Positions 26,651 through 35,683 are shown, counted from the stretch's first letter. The stretch: DNA of 64,000 bases from RH-AL1 sp965249685 (GCA_965249685.1 CBDFMN010000002.1:1-64000); one strand, 5' to 3'. Numbers and translations are program-made. Notes: generated by a model not told the origin, from the sequence alone.

Positions 26651-27022
26651 TTACTTCAACGTCTGCTTCTCGACATTGCCGAACAGGACGATGCTCTCGA
26701 TCCGGTGGTCCTCGTCGAAGACCAGGATATCGTAGCCTGTAAAGCCGCCGTTCCCCCCGGCATCGACGAACTGCCACGTGGCCATGGCATTGGCCTCCCA
26801 GCCGAGCATGGCCAGAAAACGGAAGCAGCCGCCCGGGCTTCGGCTCTGGAACCCCTCGAGGTGCTCGATCAAGTCGGCGATGCCGGTCCTCGTCTTCATC
26901 GGGTTCTTGAAGACGATCGCTTCCGTCACGCTCTCGCGCAGGAGGCGCAGGCGCTCGTCGCCGGTAACCGGCCCCCATGTGGAAAGATAGGTCGCGTACG
27001 CGGCCACTCGAACATCGGTCAT
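26651..27022 (-). CDS. SnoaL/NTF2-like protein
   Basis: A 123-residue alpha+beta protein with the cone-like NTF2 pattern: YATYLSTWGPVTGDERLRLLRESVTEAIVFKNPMKTRTGIADLIEHLEGF, then FRFLAMLGWEANAMATWQFVDAGG and GYDILVFDEDHRIESIVLFG. The fold is used by ketosteroid isomerases, SnoaL cyclases and many small-ligand binders; the exact role is unknown. The ATG at 27022 follows GGAGAAG. It is divergent from a LysR gene, which probably regulates it. Confidence 0.8.
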   Translation of the reverse strand: MTDVRVAAYATYLSTWGPVTGDERLRLLRESVTEAIVFKNPMKTRTGIADLIEHLEGFQSRSPGGCFRFLAMLGWEANAMATWQFVDAGGNGGFTGYDILVFDEDHRIESIVLFGNVEKQTLK

Positions 27023-27212
27023 GTCATTCTTCTCCAGCTTGACGTTGTTGGGGCGTGACGCCGCATGGCGAGCGAGCGGGACCGGCGCGTCCCAACGCGA
27101 CACGGCCGCGATGGACCCGGAATGCCGACCGCATGGGCAACGCCTCTAGGGTACGAGGCCGAACGACCGGCGGCGTTGCGGCGATGCGGTCGAAGGCGGT
27201 ACAGCACGGGGT

Positions 27213-28148
27213 ATGAACGCGATCGACTTCGAGGTTTCCGTGCCGCAGCTGCGGTGCTTCGTTGCCGTCGTGAGCGCCGGCTCGGTCGCCGAAGCCAGCC
27301 GTCGTCTCGGTATGTCCGCAGCCAGCGTATCCAAGGCGATCACCCGGCTCGAAGCCGGCGCCGGCGTCAAACTCCTGCACCGCTCGACCCATGCGTTGTC
27401 GCTCACGGAGGACGGGGAATCGCTGATCGAGGCCGCCCGGGAAGCCGTCCGCGCGGCCGAGGCGTTCGAGCACGCCGCCGCGCATGTCGCCGACGGCGCC
27501 AATGCAGGCGTCGTTCGCCTCACTGGCGCGGTCGGGTTCGTGCGCCACGTCGTAGTGCCGCTCATGGGCGAGTTCGCCGTACGGCATCCCGACATCCGCC
27601 TGGATGTCCGCGCGACCAACGAGACCGTCGACCTGGCCGATGGCGGCATCGACTTGGCCCTTCGTTCCGGCGCGGTCTCGGGCGTACCGGGGCATCTGCA
27701 GCAGGCCTGGTTCAGCTTCCCATGGGTGATCTGCGCCGCACCCGGCTACCTCGATCGTCGTCCTGCGCCGCTGACGGTGCCGGAGCTCGACGGCCACGAC
27801 CTCATCGGGTTCCGCAACAACCGCACGGGACGGGTTCAGCCATGGCCCCACAGGGGGCCGACCGGCGGTGCCGGCGGCCGATACGACCTCAAGACCGGAC
27901 TCTCGTTCGATGATGGCGATGCGGCGTGGGGCGCCATGCTGGCGGGTGCGGGCATCGCCTGCGCTCCGCTCTGGCTCGCGGCCACCGCGCTGAGGAACGG
28001 CACGGCGGTCGAGATTCTCGCGAAGTGGAGGGACGCCGACGCCAGCGTGACGATGCTGCGCAGGAACCGCCGCCTGACACCGGGTCGCCTGACCACGCTG
28101 ATGGCGTTCCTGAGCGCCCGCGTCCCGTATTTCGGCGATCTCCGCTGA
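27213..28148 (+). CDS. LysR-family transcriptional regulator
   Basis: A 311-residue LysR protein. The N-terminal winged helix reads QLRCFVAVVSAGSVAEASRRLGMSAASVSKAITRLEAGAGVKLLHRSTHALSLTEDG. The C-terminal periplasmic-binding-like domain includes PDIRLDVRATNETVDLADGGIDLALRSG. The nearby divergent SnoaL-like gene, 190 bases away, is the likely target. Confidence 0.92.
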   Translation: MNAIDFEVSVPQLRCFVAVVSAGSVAEASRRLGMSAASVSKAITRLEAGAGVKLLHRSTHALSLTEDGESLIEAAREAVRAAEAFEHAAAHVADGANAGVVRLTGAVGFVRHVVVPLMGEFAVRHPDIRLDVRATNETVDLADGGIDLALRSGAVSGVPGHLQQAWFSFPWVICAAPGYLDRRPAPLTVPELDGHDLIGFRNNRTGRVQPWPHRGPTGGAGGRYDLKTGLSFDDGDAAWGAMLAGAGIACAPLWLAATALRNGTAVEILAKWRDADASVTMLRRNRRLTPGRLTTLMAFLSARVPYFGDLR

Positions 28149-28430
28149 TCGCTCGGGCCTGCGCCGAAGCGGACGGCTTGCATCGACGGCGTGGTTGCAG
28201 CGGTGCGACATGGGGGCGTTTGTCGCAAAGCACGCAAAGCCGGAATAGACGGCCGCGAGGCACGGCAGTGTTGCCCTTCCGGCAACCTCCTCGACATCCG
28301 GGTCGAGATCGAGGCCGGGTCGAACGGCTTCTGACCTGGTCCGCTCGGAACAATCGGCCTCGTCCGAGACCAAAGGTCAGCGTCTCGCGGCCAAGCCGCC
28401 CCGGGGCCGTAGAACCTGCCGACCAGCGGC

Positions 28431-29405
28431 TCACGCCTCGAGCAGCCGCTCGCTCAAATCCCAAAGTCGCCGGGCAGATGTTGGATCGATGGAATGCGAC
28501 ACGACCTCGGACGGGATGCAATCGGGGGTAAGCTGCCTGGGCTCGTCGTCCAGTCGCGAGATGTCGTTGTCCTTGAGGTAAACGCCCCCGATGTTGGCAA
28601 GCAGCGGGCTGGTGGCCGCGAAGACGATGGTGCCGGCACCTTGTTGCGGTGTCTTCTTGCCGACCTCGGGATCGATGATCGGCTTCCCGTCCGCATCGAT
28701 CAGTCCCATTGCCCGGAGCGCCTCGCCGCCGGCGGAACTGTTCAGCTTGGTCCCGACGACGACGCCAGGATGGACGGCATAGCCACGGATGCCCTCTTCG
28801 GCGAAACGCCGATCCAATTCGACCGCGAAAAGCACGTTCGCCGTCTTGGATTGCGCGTAAGCGACCCTGGAATTGTAGCCGGTGCGGAAGTTGGGATCGT
28901 CCCAGCGAATATCGGAGAAGCGTTGCGCACCGGAGGACACGGCGACCACGCGGGCGCCGTGCGCCGCGCGCAGCGCTGGCAGGAGGCCGAGCGTCAGCTG
29001 AAAATGCCCCAAATGGTTGGTCGCAAACTGCGTCTCGTAGCCGCGCGCATCCCGCTCCGGCCCGCCCGAAGCACCGGCGCCATTGATCAGGATGTGAAGC
29101 GGGCGCTTGCTCGCGAGCCACCGCTGGACGAAGTCGTCGATCGAGGTGGGATCCACCAGATCGAGCCGGTCGATCCCGATACCCTCGTCGCGGGCCAGAG
29201 CGGCGGCGGCGTTCGCGGGGTTGCGCGACGTGGCCGTCACCGAGGCGCCGGCCTTCACCAATGCTCTGCTGACTTCCAGGCCGATGCCGGTATAGCCACC
29301 GGTGACGACCGCGTTCCTGCCGGTGAGGTCGAGGCCGGCGAGAACGTCATCGGCCGTCGCGGCTGCCGTGAAGCCGCTGCCGAGGGGATGCTGTCTGTGG
29401 GTCAT
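28431..29405 (-). CDS. Short-chain dehydrogenase/reductase (retinol-dehydrogenase-like)
   Basis: A 324-residue SDR: NAVVTGGYTGIGLEVSRAL is the NAD(P)-binding TGXXXGXG, ILINGAGASGG the NAG motif, and VAYAQSKTANVLFA gives the catalytic Tyr-Lys. AVSSGAQRFSDIRWDDPNF resembles the retinol-dehydrogenase/WWOX-like subgroup, which reduces or oxidises hydrophobic alcohols. It sits in an operon with a second SDR 19 bases upstream and opposite an AraC regulator. Confidence 0.9.
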   Translation of the reverse strand: MTHRQHPLGSGFTAAATADDVLAGLDLTGRNAVVTGGYTGIGLEVSRALVKAGASVTATSRNPANAAAALARDEGIGIDRLDLVDPTSIDDFVQRWLASKRPLHILINGAGASGGPERDARGYETQFATNHLGHFQLTLGLLPALRAAHGARVVAVSSGAQRFSDIRWDDPNFRTGYNSRVAYAQSKTANVLFAVELDRRFAEEGIRGYAVHPGVVVGTKLNSSAGGEALRAMGLIDADGKPIIDPEVGKKTPQQGAGTIVFAATSPLLANIGGVYLKDNDISRLDDEPRQLTPDCIPSEVVSHSIDPTSARRLWDLSERLLEA

Positions 29406-29424
29406 GGAAGGTATCTCGCTCCGA

Positions 29425-30168
29425 TCACGCTTGCATCAGCGCAGTGGCGTCGGCGCCCGCTGCGAGCCGCATCGGACACGACGGGTCGGTCGCCGCGCGC
29501 CACACGGCTTGCGTCACGTCCGACGCGTTGGTGATCGGGCCCTCCTGCTGGAAGTTCGCGAAGACCGTCTGTGCCAGTCCGGCGTAGGGCTCCGGGAAGC
29601 CGGCCTGCATGCGCGAGCGCGCGTTGTCGCCGAACGCGGTGGCGGGAGCTCGCCCCGGGAGCACGACGCGCACCCGGACGTCGAACTGCTGGAGTTCCAG
29701 CGCGAGCACCTCCGAGAACGCGTTCACCGCCGCCTTGCTCGCAGTATAGACAGAGAGCAGCGGTAGCGGCAGCAGCGTCACGCTGGACGACACGTTGACG
29801 ATCACGCCCGACCGGCGCGCCCGCATTTGCGGCAACACGGCCTGCGTCATCGCCATGGTGCCGAACGTATTCGTCTCGAACACTTCGCGCACCGTTTCGA
29901 TCGGCGTGCCCTCGAGCGCGTTGAGGAAGCCGATGCCGGCATTGTTGACCAGCACGTCGATCGGTCCCGCCGCCGCGATGGCGTGGCGGATGCTCTGCGG
30001 ATCGGTCACGTCGAGCGCGAGCACGCGCAGCCGGTCCGAAGCCGGAAGGACGTCCGCACGCGGCGTCCGCATCGTTGCGACCACCGTCCAGTCAGGGCGA
30101 GCCAGGAAAGCGCGCGCGATCTCCAGGCCGAACCCGGACGAGCATCCGGTCACGAGGATGTTTTTCAT
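29425..30168 (-). CDS. Short-chain dehydrogenase/reductase
   Basis: A 247-residue classical SDR: MKNILVTGCSSGFGLEIARAF (cofactor loop), VLVNNAGIGFLNALEG (NNAG), VNVSSSVTLLPLPLLSVYTASKAAVNAFSE with the catalytic Ser, Tyr and Lys (YTASK). The substrate is unknown. The ATG at 30168 is chosen over the 30195 start because the Rossmann strand begins there. The divergent AraC gene starts 98 bases away and probably controls both SDR genes. Confidence 0.9.
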   Translation of the reverse strand: MKNILVTGCSSGFGLEIARAFLARPDWTVVATMRTPRADVLPASDRLRVLALDVTDPQSIRHAIAAAGPIDVLVNNAGIGFLNALEGTPIETVREVFETNTFGTMAMTQAVLPQMRARRSGVIVNVSSSVTLLPLPLLSVYTASKAAVNAFSEVLALELQQFDVRVRVVLPGRAPATAFGDNARSRMQAGFPEPYAGLAQTVFANFQQEGPITNASDVTQAVWRAATDPSCPMRLAAGADATALMQA

Positions 30169-30265
30169 GTCAATTCCGATCCCATACTCTGCCAAGCCTC
30201 AGATAGGCGGCAGCGTCCGGACGTGATACCGCTTAAAGTCCAAGTCTCGTTCGTATGAGTCCGGT

Positions 30266-31174
30266 TTGTCCGATCCGCTCACCCAAATCGTCGGTCTGCT
30301 TCAGCCGAGTGCGTGGTACTCGAAAGTGGCCGAGGGCGCGGCCGCCTGGCGGGTGCGGCGTTCGGAAACCGGGAGGCCCTTCTACTGCGCGATCCTGGCT
30401 GGCGCGTGCCGGTTGCAGGTTGGCGGGCAGGAGTCGATCACGCTCGCGAGCGGCGACTTCGTCCTGATCCCCTCGGTTTTCGATTTCACGATGTCGAGCG
30501 TCGAGCCGATGCTTTCGGACAGGGGCGATTCCGTGCCGTTCGAATTGCGCCCGGGGCTGGTTCGCTTGGGCAATCAGGACGGCCCGCCCGACGTGCGCGT
30601 GCTGCTGGGCTACTGCACCTTCGGTTCGCCCGACGCGGCTCTGCTCGTCTCGCTCCTGCCCCGGCTGATCCACGTCTGCGGCGACGAAAGGCTGACCACG
30701 TTGCTCCAACTGGTCAACGAGGAGTCTCGGGCGAGCCGGCTGGGGCGGGACGTGATCCTGGCGCGGCTGGCCGAAGTTCTGCTGATCGAGGCGCTCCGCT
30801 CCACTTCACGCGCCGAGGCTCCGCCCGGCTTGCTGCGCGGTCTCGCCGACGAGCGGCTCGCCGGCGCCCTGCGGCAGATGCACGAGCGTCCTACCTGGCC
30901 ATGGACGGTCCCGGAGCTTGCGAAGCAGGCGGCGCTGTCCCGATCGTCGTTCTTCGAACGATTCAGGCGGGCGGTGGGCGTCGCCCCCATGGAGTACCTG
31001 CTCCATTGGCGCATGGCGCTGGCAAAGGATCTCCTGCGCCGCGATAGGGGCGGCGTCGCCGAAATAGCGCAGCGGGTGGGCTATAGCTCGGCAAGCACGT
31101 TCAGCGTCGCCTTCGCCCGCCATGTCGGCCTGCCACCGACAACCTATGCGCGCGAGCAGGCCGGCGTCCCCTGA
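30266..31174 (+). CDS. AraC-family transcriptional regulator with cupin sensor
   Basis: A 302-residue regulator. The N-terminal half is an AraC-type cupin (PFYCAILAGACRLQVGGQESITLASGDFVLIP). The C-terminal 100 residues hold two HTH motifs: WTVPELAKQAALSRSSFFERFRRAVGVAPMEYLLHWRMALAKDLL and VAEIAQRVGYSSASTFSVAFARHVGLPPTTY. The start is a TTG at 30266. It is divergent from two SDR genes, its likely targets. Confidence 0.9.
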   Translation: MSDPLTQIVGLLQPSAWYSKVAEGAAAWRVRRSETGRPFYCAILAGACRLQVGGQESITLASGDFVLIPSVFDFTMSSVEPMLSDRGDSVPFELRPGLVRLGNQDGPPDVRVLLGYCTFGSPDAALLVSLLPRLIHVCGDERLTTLLQLVNEESRASRLGRDVILARLAEVLLIEALRSTSRAEAPPGLLRGLADERLAGALRQMHERPTWPWTVPELAKQAALSRSSFFERFRRAVGVAPMEYLLHWRMALAKDLLRRDRGGVAEIAQRVGYSSASTFSVAFARHVGLPPTTYAREQAGVP

Positions 31175-31296
31175 GGGAGCGGCCGGAAGCTTTTAGCGAG
31201 CGAGCCGGTAGAGGGGGATAAATGCGAGTGGTCTGCAGCATCCCGGATCCGAGGGCTTGCGAGCATCCCACAGAAAAAGCACGAACCAGAAAACAA

Positions 31297-31337
31297 TGGT
31301 GCCGCAAGAGAAAACTCCCGACCCCCTCATTGACGAA
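31297..31337 (-). repeat. Degenerate 3' fragment of tRNA-Thr
   Basis: The stretch repeats the 3' end of the tRNA-Thr gene (TGGTGCCGCAAGAGA, then CTCCCGACCCCCTCATT, then ACGAA), with about six bases lost from the T-loop part. It lies 31 bases beyond the CCA end of the intact tRNA in the tRNA's own direction. It looks like an attachment-site remnant or a decayed tandem tRNA. Confidence 0.7.
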
Positions 31338-31368
31338 GGCCTTGAACGGGTTGTAAAAACAGCTCTAA

Positions 31369-31444
31369 TGGTGCCGCAAGAGAGATTCGAACTCCCGACC
31401 CCCTCATTACGAATGAGGTGCTCTACCAGCTGAGCTATTGCGGC
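31369..31444 (-). tRNA. tRNA-Thr (CGT)
   Basis: The minus-strand gene begins GCCGCAA and ends TTGCGGCACCA with encoded CCA. The D arm is AGCTCAGCTGGTAGAGC, the anticodon stem-loop CCTCATTCGTAATGAGG gives anticodon CGT (threonine), and the T arm is GGGAGTTCGAATCTCTC. Confidence 0.97.
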
Positions 31445-31555
31445 AACGCCGCGCACGCGCGCGAGGCCCTTTCAATAACGGTCGCGGCGCGCTTTGGCAA
31501 TCGGCTGTCGCGGCCGGATGTCGGCCCGCACCGTCTAGCGCGACGGTGTGGCTTC

Positions 31556-33223
31556 CTAATTTATTGAATGGTAACTTTGCGGCACGGCCGGCTTGGCAGG
31601 GAGGGCCGGTGGCGTGTCGATGCCCGGGTCGTCGGGCGCGACGATGGCGGAGCGGGTCAGGGGCTTGAGCGGAGACGTGTCGGCCGCCCCGACCGGCAGC
31701 GCGAGAACTGCGCCGGCAGTGCGCTTCGACCGGCGTCCCGATCGCCGGCGTCGGAGAGGTTTGCACGCCCTCCACAGGAAGCGACGCCCTGCTCGCCGAA
31801 GCCTCGAGGGCGACCATGGAATCGGCCGCGACCGGCTCAGGCGGCGGCTCGAGCCGTACCGCCTCGCGCGGCCTCTGTGCCGGCATGCGGCACGGCCGGC
31901 TTCCATGACGTGGCCCGGCCGCTCGGCCGGCGCCTGCCAGACAAAGGCGTCGAGGCGCCCGCTCGTCGGCGAGACCGGCTCCCACTGACGTGGCCCGGCC
32001 GCTCGTAGACGATACCGTCGGCGATCCAGGCGGCAGGCGGCGTCGAGCGGGGCGCGGGAGGCGCGCGCCAACCATTCGCGCCACTGGCCGAGGTCGCCGT
32101 GTTCGGCATCCTCGATGTCGGCCATCAGCAGGCAGGCGCGGACCGTCGGCCGCTGCCCTTCCGCGACGAGTGGCGCCATCGCCTCGCGCGCGGTCGCAAA
32201 CTCCTTCGCGGCCACCGCGGCGCGCGCCACCACCATGCGGCTCACGGGATCGAAGGGCGAGATCCGCAGGAGGGTCTGCGCGCGGGCGAGCCGGTCGCTC
32301 GTCGAGTCGCCCGGTCTCACGTCGAGATAGGCGCGCGCGAGTTCGGGGTGCGGGCAGCGCGTCCAGGCGTTCTCGATGAGCTTGGCCGCCTTGCGGATGT
32401 CGCCGCGGCGGGTCAGCAGCCGGGCCGCGAGGCCGACCGCCGGGACCAAGTCGGGCGCGCGCTTCATGGCCGAACGGGCGAGGGACAGGGCCGCGTCGGG
32501 CGCCACGGCCTCCTTGTCGAGGGCGAGCGCCGTCTCCAGCACGGCCTGCTGCCGGCCGGCGGTCACGCGGTCGATCAGGTTCGCGCCAGCGCTCGTCTCG
32601 ACCGTCGCCAGCGCCCGTTCCCAATCGCCGTCCGCGGCGCGATGCTCCAGCACCGTCTGCGCCGACCAGGGCAGCGGCTTCACGCCATGCGCCTCGTTGG
32701 CGAAATGACGCGCCGCCTCTTCGTCGCCGCGCCGGCTCGCCTCGTCGTGCAGGCCGCGCAGGCCGAGCACGCGCGTCTCCTCGCGCCGGGCGAGCGCGCT
32801 GAAGGCCGCCTCAGCGCCGGAGAGGTCGTTGGAGAGGCGCGCCGCCTGGGCGCGCAGGACCAGCGCGAGCGGGTCGTCGCGCAGGTGCTTGGTGGCCTGG
32901 GCCGACGCGCGGGCGGCGGCACGCGCGTCGCCCGCACCGACCGCGACGAGGCCGCGCGACAGGGCCCCATAGCCCTTCTCGCGTCGTCGGTGACGCGCCG
33001 TCATCGACAGGAGCGAGGGCAGACCGAAGAGGAAGCGCAGGAGGCCCCACGCCATGGCGAGCAGCGCGGCGAGCAGGAGCAGGAGCGCCAGCCCCACCGC
33101 GGCGGAGACCGAGACGCTCCAACCGAGCCAGACCACGTCGACGTGCCCGGGGTACTGCAGGAGCCGGTCGGCGCCATAGGCGACGGCCGCGAGCAGCAGC
33201 AAATAGATAAGAACGCGGATCAT
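31556..33223 (-). CDS. hemY: HemY-like TPR membrane protein, 3' part with indels
   Basis: A 555-residue open frame. Two N-terminal transmembrane helices (about residues 1-23 and 37-62), the HemY_N pattern YPGHVDVVWLGWSVSVSAAVGL, then TPR-like repeats. The protein is linked to tetrapyrrole synthesis in proteobacteria but its role is unclear. Residues up to about 395 are regular. After RAPLDAA the frame is disturbed: a 7-base tandem duplication at 32028-32041 and a 14-base insertion at 31985-31998 shift and restore the frame (net 21 bases). The family-like WIADGIVYER lies in another frame between them. A further out-of-frame stretch seems present at about 31730-31890. The translated C-terminus is therefore unreliable. 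Confidence 0.8.
   Translation of the reverse strand: MIRVLIYLLLLAAVAYGADRLLQYPGHVDVVWLGWSVSVSAAVGLALLLLLAALLAMAWGLLRFLFGLPSLLSMTARHRRREKGYGALSRGLVAVGAGDARAAARASAQATKHLRDDPLALVLRAQAARLSNDLSGAEAAFSALARREETRVLGLRGLHDEASRRGDEEAARHFANEAHGVKPLPWSAQTVLEHRAADGDWERALATVETSAGANLIDRVTAGRQQAVLETALALDKEAVAPDAALSLARSAMKRAPDLVPAVGLAARLLTRRGDIRKAAKLIENAWTRCPHPELARAYLDVRPGDSTSDRLARAQTLLRISPFDPVSRMVVARAAVAAKEFATAREAMAPLVAEGQRPTVRACLLMADIEDAEHGDLGQWREWLARASRAPLDAACRLDRRRYRLRAAGPRQWEPVSPTSGRLDAFVWQAPAERPGHVMEAGRAACRHRGRARRYGSSRRLSRSRPIPWSPSRLRRAGRRFLWRACKPLRRRRSGRRSKRTAGAVLALPVGAADTSPLKPLTRSAIVAPDDPGIDTPPALPAKPAVPQSYHSIN
31907..32005. repeat. 20-bp direct repeat inside hemY
   Basis: TGACGTGGCCCGGCCGCTCG occurs at 31907-31926 and again at 31986-32005. 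The second copy contains the 14 bases that break the hemY frame, so it looks like a local templated insertion copied from the first. Confidence 0.7.
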
Positions 33224-33260
33224 CGTTGTTCCCGCTGGAGGCGTGAAGAGGCGGAACGCC

Positions 33261-34574
33261 TCAGGATTTCTTCGCGGCGAAAGCGGCGATCGCGTCGTGC
33301 TGGATCGCGTTTGCCGCGCCGATCGCCTCGGCATGCGTCTTGGCGAGCGCGCCCCAAGCGGCCGAGTCCGGCTTGCTCTTGGCCTCCGCCGGCAAGGCCT
33401 CCCAGGTCTTCACCGCGTCGACCACGTCGTCGCGCGCCAAGTCGGCCTTGATCCGGGCCACGCGGGAGGGCACGTCGTCGCCGGTCACGGCGTCGACCCG
33501 GCGGATGGAGATGAGGCCGCTTGCCCCACTCTTCATGCGGTCCCAGAAGCCGGCGTTGGGCGGAAGCTTGGTGCCGGCGGCGAGCAGTCCATCGGTCAGG
33601 GGGTCGAACTTGGCGGCAAGCGCGGTGGCGGTAGGGACGCCGGCGTCGGCGAACTGGCGCAGGATCGCCGCCCTCGCCGGATCGGCACCGAGCGCCTCCA
33701 GCGCGTTGACCTGGGTGGCGAACGGCAGGCCGCGGCCGATCTGCTGCACGAGGCTGTCGGCGACGACGGCGAGGGCCGGCGAGCCGATGATCTTCTCGAG
33801 GTTTTTCTGACCGCTCTGCAGGGCCTGGACGTCGGTGCGGGCGGCCCCCGCCTGCTTCTGCACGTCAGCCACACCGGTGGCCAACGTGGCCAGTTTGCCC
33901 TGCGCGGCCGCAAGGTCGCCCGCCGAGGCGCTCTGCTGCTGCAGCGCGTCGAGTTTGGCTTGCAAGGCCGAGATCTTCCCCGGCAGGTCCGACGCACCAG
34001 GCGCGGTCTCCGCAGCCGCGGGCTTCGATCCCGCCTGCTTCTCGACCGCTCCGACCCTGCCGGAGAGATCCGCGACGGCGACCTTGAGCGTGGCCAGCGG
34101 GCCGGCCGGGTCCGGCCGCCTGTTCAGCGCGTCGACCTGAGTGGTCAGCGCCGCGACCTTGCCGTCGAGGGCGTCCCTGCCGGGCGCGTTGGCGTAGACC
34201 AAGTAGGCGCTGCCGGCACCGACGAGGGCGCCGGCGAGGAGACCGGCAGCCACCGGCCACAGGCTGGCGCGCCGCGCGACGGGCGCAGTCGGCGGCTCGG
34301 CCCCAGCCACGCCGGCGGGGGTCGAAGCAGCATCGGCGGTCCCCTGCGACGTCGACGGCGAGGGCACCGACGCCTGGTCGAGCGGATCGCGCGCGAGCGG
34401 GTCCGTACCGCCGGCCGTGGCCAGCGGGACCGGGCCGACCTCGTTCAGGCTGCCGCGGGCATCGCTGGCGGTCCATTCGGACAGCGGCGACGGCGCACCC
34501 GGGCCGCCCGGTTTGGACGAGGCTGCCGCAGGCTCCGAGGTCGCCTGTCTACCCTCGTGGTCGTCACCAGCCAT
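33261..34574 (-). CDS. Mitofilin-like (Mic60 homologue) membrane protein
   Basis: A 437-residue protein: a Pro/Ser-rich N-terminus, one transmembrane helix (LWPVAAGLLAGALVGAGSAYLVYA, about residues 103-126), a long periplasmic coiled coil rich in Ala/Gln/Asp/Lys, and a C-terminal helical domain (residues about 250-430; NALEALGADPARAAILRQF, SLISIRRV-like GLISIRRVD). This order and the neighbouring hemY are typical of alphaproteobacterial mitofilin/COG4223 proteins, linked to envelope or intracytoplasmic-membrane organisation. hemC and hemD, often next to these genes, are absent. Start at the ATG at 34574. Confidence 0.85.
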   Translation of the reverse strand: MAGDDHEGRQATSEPAAASSKPGGPGAPSPLSEWTASDARGSLNEVGPVPLATAGGTDPLARDPLDQASVPSPSTSQGTADAASTPAGVAGAEPPTAPVARRASLWPVAAGLLAGALVGAGSAYLVYANAPGRDALDGKVAALTTQVDALNRRPDPAGPLATLKVAVADLSGRVGAVEKQAGSKPAAAETAPGASDLPGKISALQAKLDALQQQSASAGDLAAAQGKLATLATGVADVQKQAGAARTDVQALQSGQKNLEKIIGSPALAVVADSLVQQIGRGLPFATQVNALEALGADPARAAILRQFADAGVPTATALAAKFDPLTDGLLAAGTKLPPNAGFWDRMKSGASGLISIRRVDAVTGDDVPSRVARIKADLARDDVVDAVKTWEALPAEAKSKPDSAAWGALAKTHAEAIGAANAIQHDAIAAFAAKKS

Positions 34575-34626
34575 TATCGCCCCTCGGATGTGTCGCCGGG
34601 CTATGTAGCCGCCGGCGACCCAATCA

Positions 34627-35571
34627 TCAACGTGCTCTAACGCTTCGCTTCCGCCCAAGTTCAGCGCCTGCCGCATGGCCGGGTTCGCCCCGCGCCACGA
34701 TCGCCGCCGCGAGTTCCACCGTGCGGCGCGCCATCTCCTCGTGCAGGCGCTCCACCGGGCGCCCATCGACGATCATCACCTCCTTGCCGACGCACTCCGG
34801 GGCGGCAAAGGCGGCGACGATCTTACGTGCCCAGGCAACCTCCTCGCGCGAGGGGGCGAAGACCATGTTGCAGGCCGCGACCTGCGAAGGATTGGCGAGG
34901 GTCTTGCCGTCCATGCCGAGGTCCCGGCCCTGCTCGCATTCGGCGTGGAAGCCATCCGACAGGCGCGGGGCGACCCAGGCGTCGGGATAGGGGCCGTCGA
35001 TCACGTCGATGCCGTGCGCCCGCGCCGCCGCGACCGCGAGCGCGAGATAGGCGAGCAGTCCCGAGCGGCCCGGCCGATGGCGCGCGCGCATCGCGCAGGC
35101 GAGCTTGTCCGTCCCCATCACGATGAGGTCGAGGCGCGAGGACGGGTCCGCCGCCGTGCGCAGCGTCGAATCGAGGTTGAGGATGGCGACCGGGGTCTCA
35201 ATCATCGCCCAAACTCGGACGCCATCCGGCGCGCCGGCTTCGCGCAGGTCCCTGGCCGCACGCATGATGTCGCCGGGGCATTCGGCCCTTGGCACCAGCA
35301 GGGCGTCGGCACCGGCGGCCGCCACCGCGCGAACGTCGTCGAGACCCCAGGGCGTGTCGCGCGCGTTGACGCGGACGACGCGTTCCCGGAACCCGAAACC
35401 GCCCGCTTTAAGCAGGGCTGCAACCCGGCCACGGGCCGTCTCCTTCGCCTCGGGCGCGGCGGCTTCGAGGTCGAAGACGAGGCAGTCGGCCGGCAGGGTC
35501 CGTGCCGCTTCGAGCGCCGGCTCATCCAGTCCGGAGAGGAAGAGGACGCTGCGGCGCGGGCGAACTACCAT
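34627..35571 (-). CDS. CitE/HpcH-like CoA-ester lyase
   Basis: A 314-residue TIM-barrel protein of the HpcH/HpaI-CitE family: RRSVLFLSG, DCLVFDLEAAAPEAKETAR, RVVRVNARDTPWGLDDV, VWAMIETPVAILNL, DLIVMGTDKLA and GMDGKTLANPSQVAACN. Members cleave or hydrolyse malyl-CoA, citramalyl-CoA or similar esters with a divalent metal. It stands alone, without a citrate-lyase CitF/CitD, so it could be a malyl-CoA/citramalyl-CoA-type lyase or thioesterase. An AAAGGAGGAGG ribosome-binding site precedes the ATG at 35571. It lies 52 bases upstream of the mitofilin gene on the same strand. Confidence 0.85.
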   Translation of the reverse strand: MVVRPRRSVLFLSGLDEPALEAARTLPADCLVFDLEAAAPEAKETARGRVAALLKAGGFGFRERVVRVNARDTPWGLDDVRAVAAAGADALLVPRAECPGDIMRAARDLREAGAPDGVRVWAMIETPVAILNLDSTLRTAADPSSRLDLIVMGTDKLACAMRARHRPGRSGLLAYLALAVAAARAHGIDVIDGPYPDAWVAPRLSDGFHAECEQGRDLGMDGKTLANPSQVAACNMVFAPSREEVAWARKIVAAFAAPECVGKEVMIVDGRPVERLHEEMARRTVELAAAIVARGEPGHAAGAELGRKRSVRAR

Positions 35572-35683
35572 GACCCCTCCTCCTTTCGCCGCAGCGCAAC
35601 ACGATCGTACCGCGACGCAAACGAAGTCCCTGCATTTCTTCTACCAGAGCTTTGCATGGCGTCTCGGAATAAAGGATAGATGG

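Noticed and set aside
31193..31456. 87-residue minus-strand ORF over the tRNA-Thr region
   Set aside because: Its sequence (IAQLVEHLIRNEGVGSSNLSCG) is the classic false translation of a tRNA gene.
31407..32624. 405-residue minus-strand ORF across hemY
   Set aside because: Mostly a shadow frame; only a short part near 31730-31890 looks protein-like, and I treat that as a frame change in hemY.
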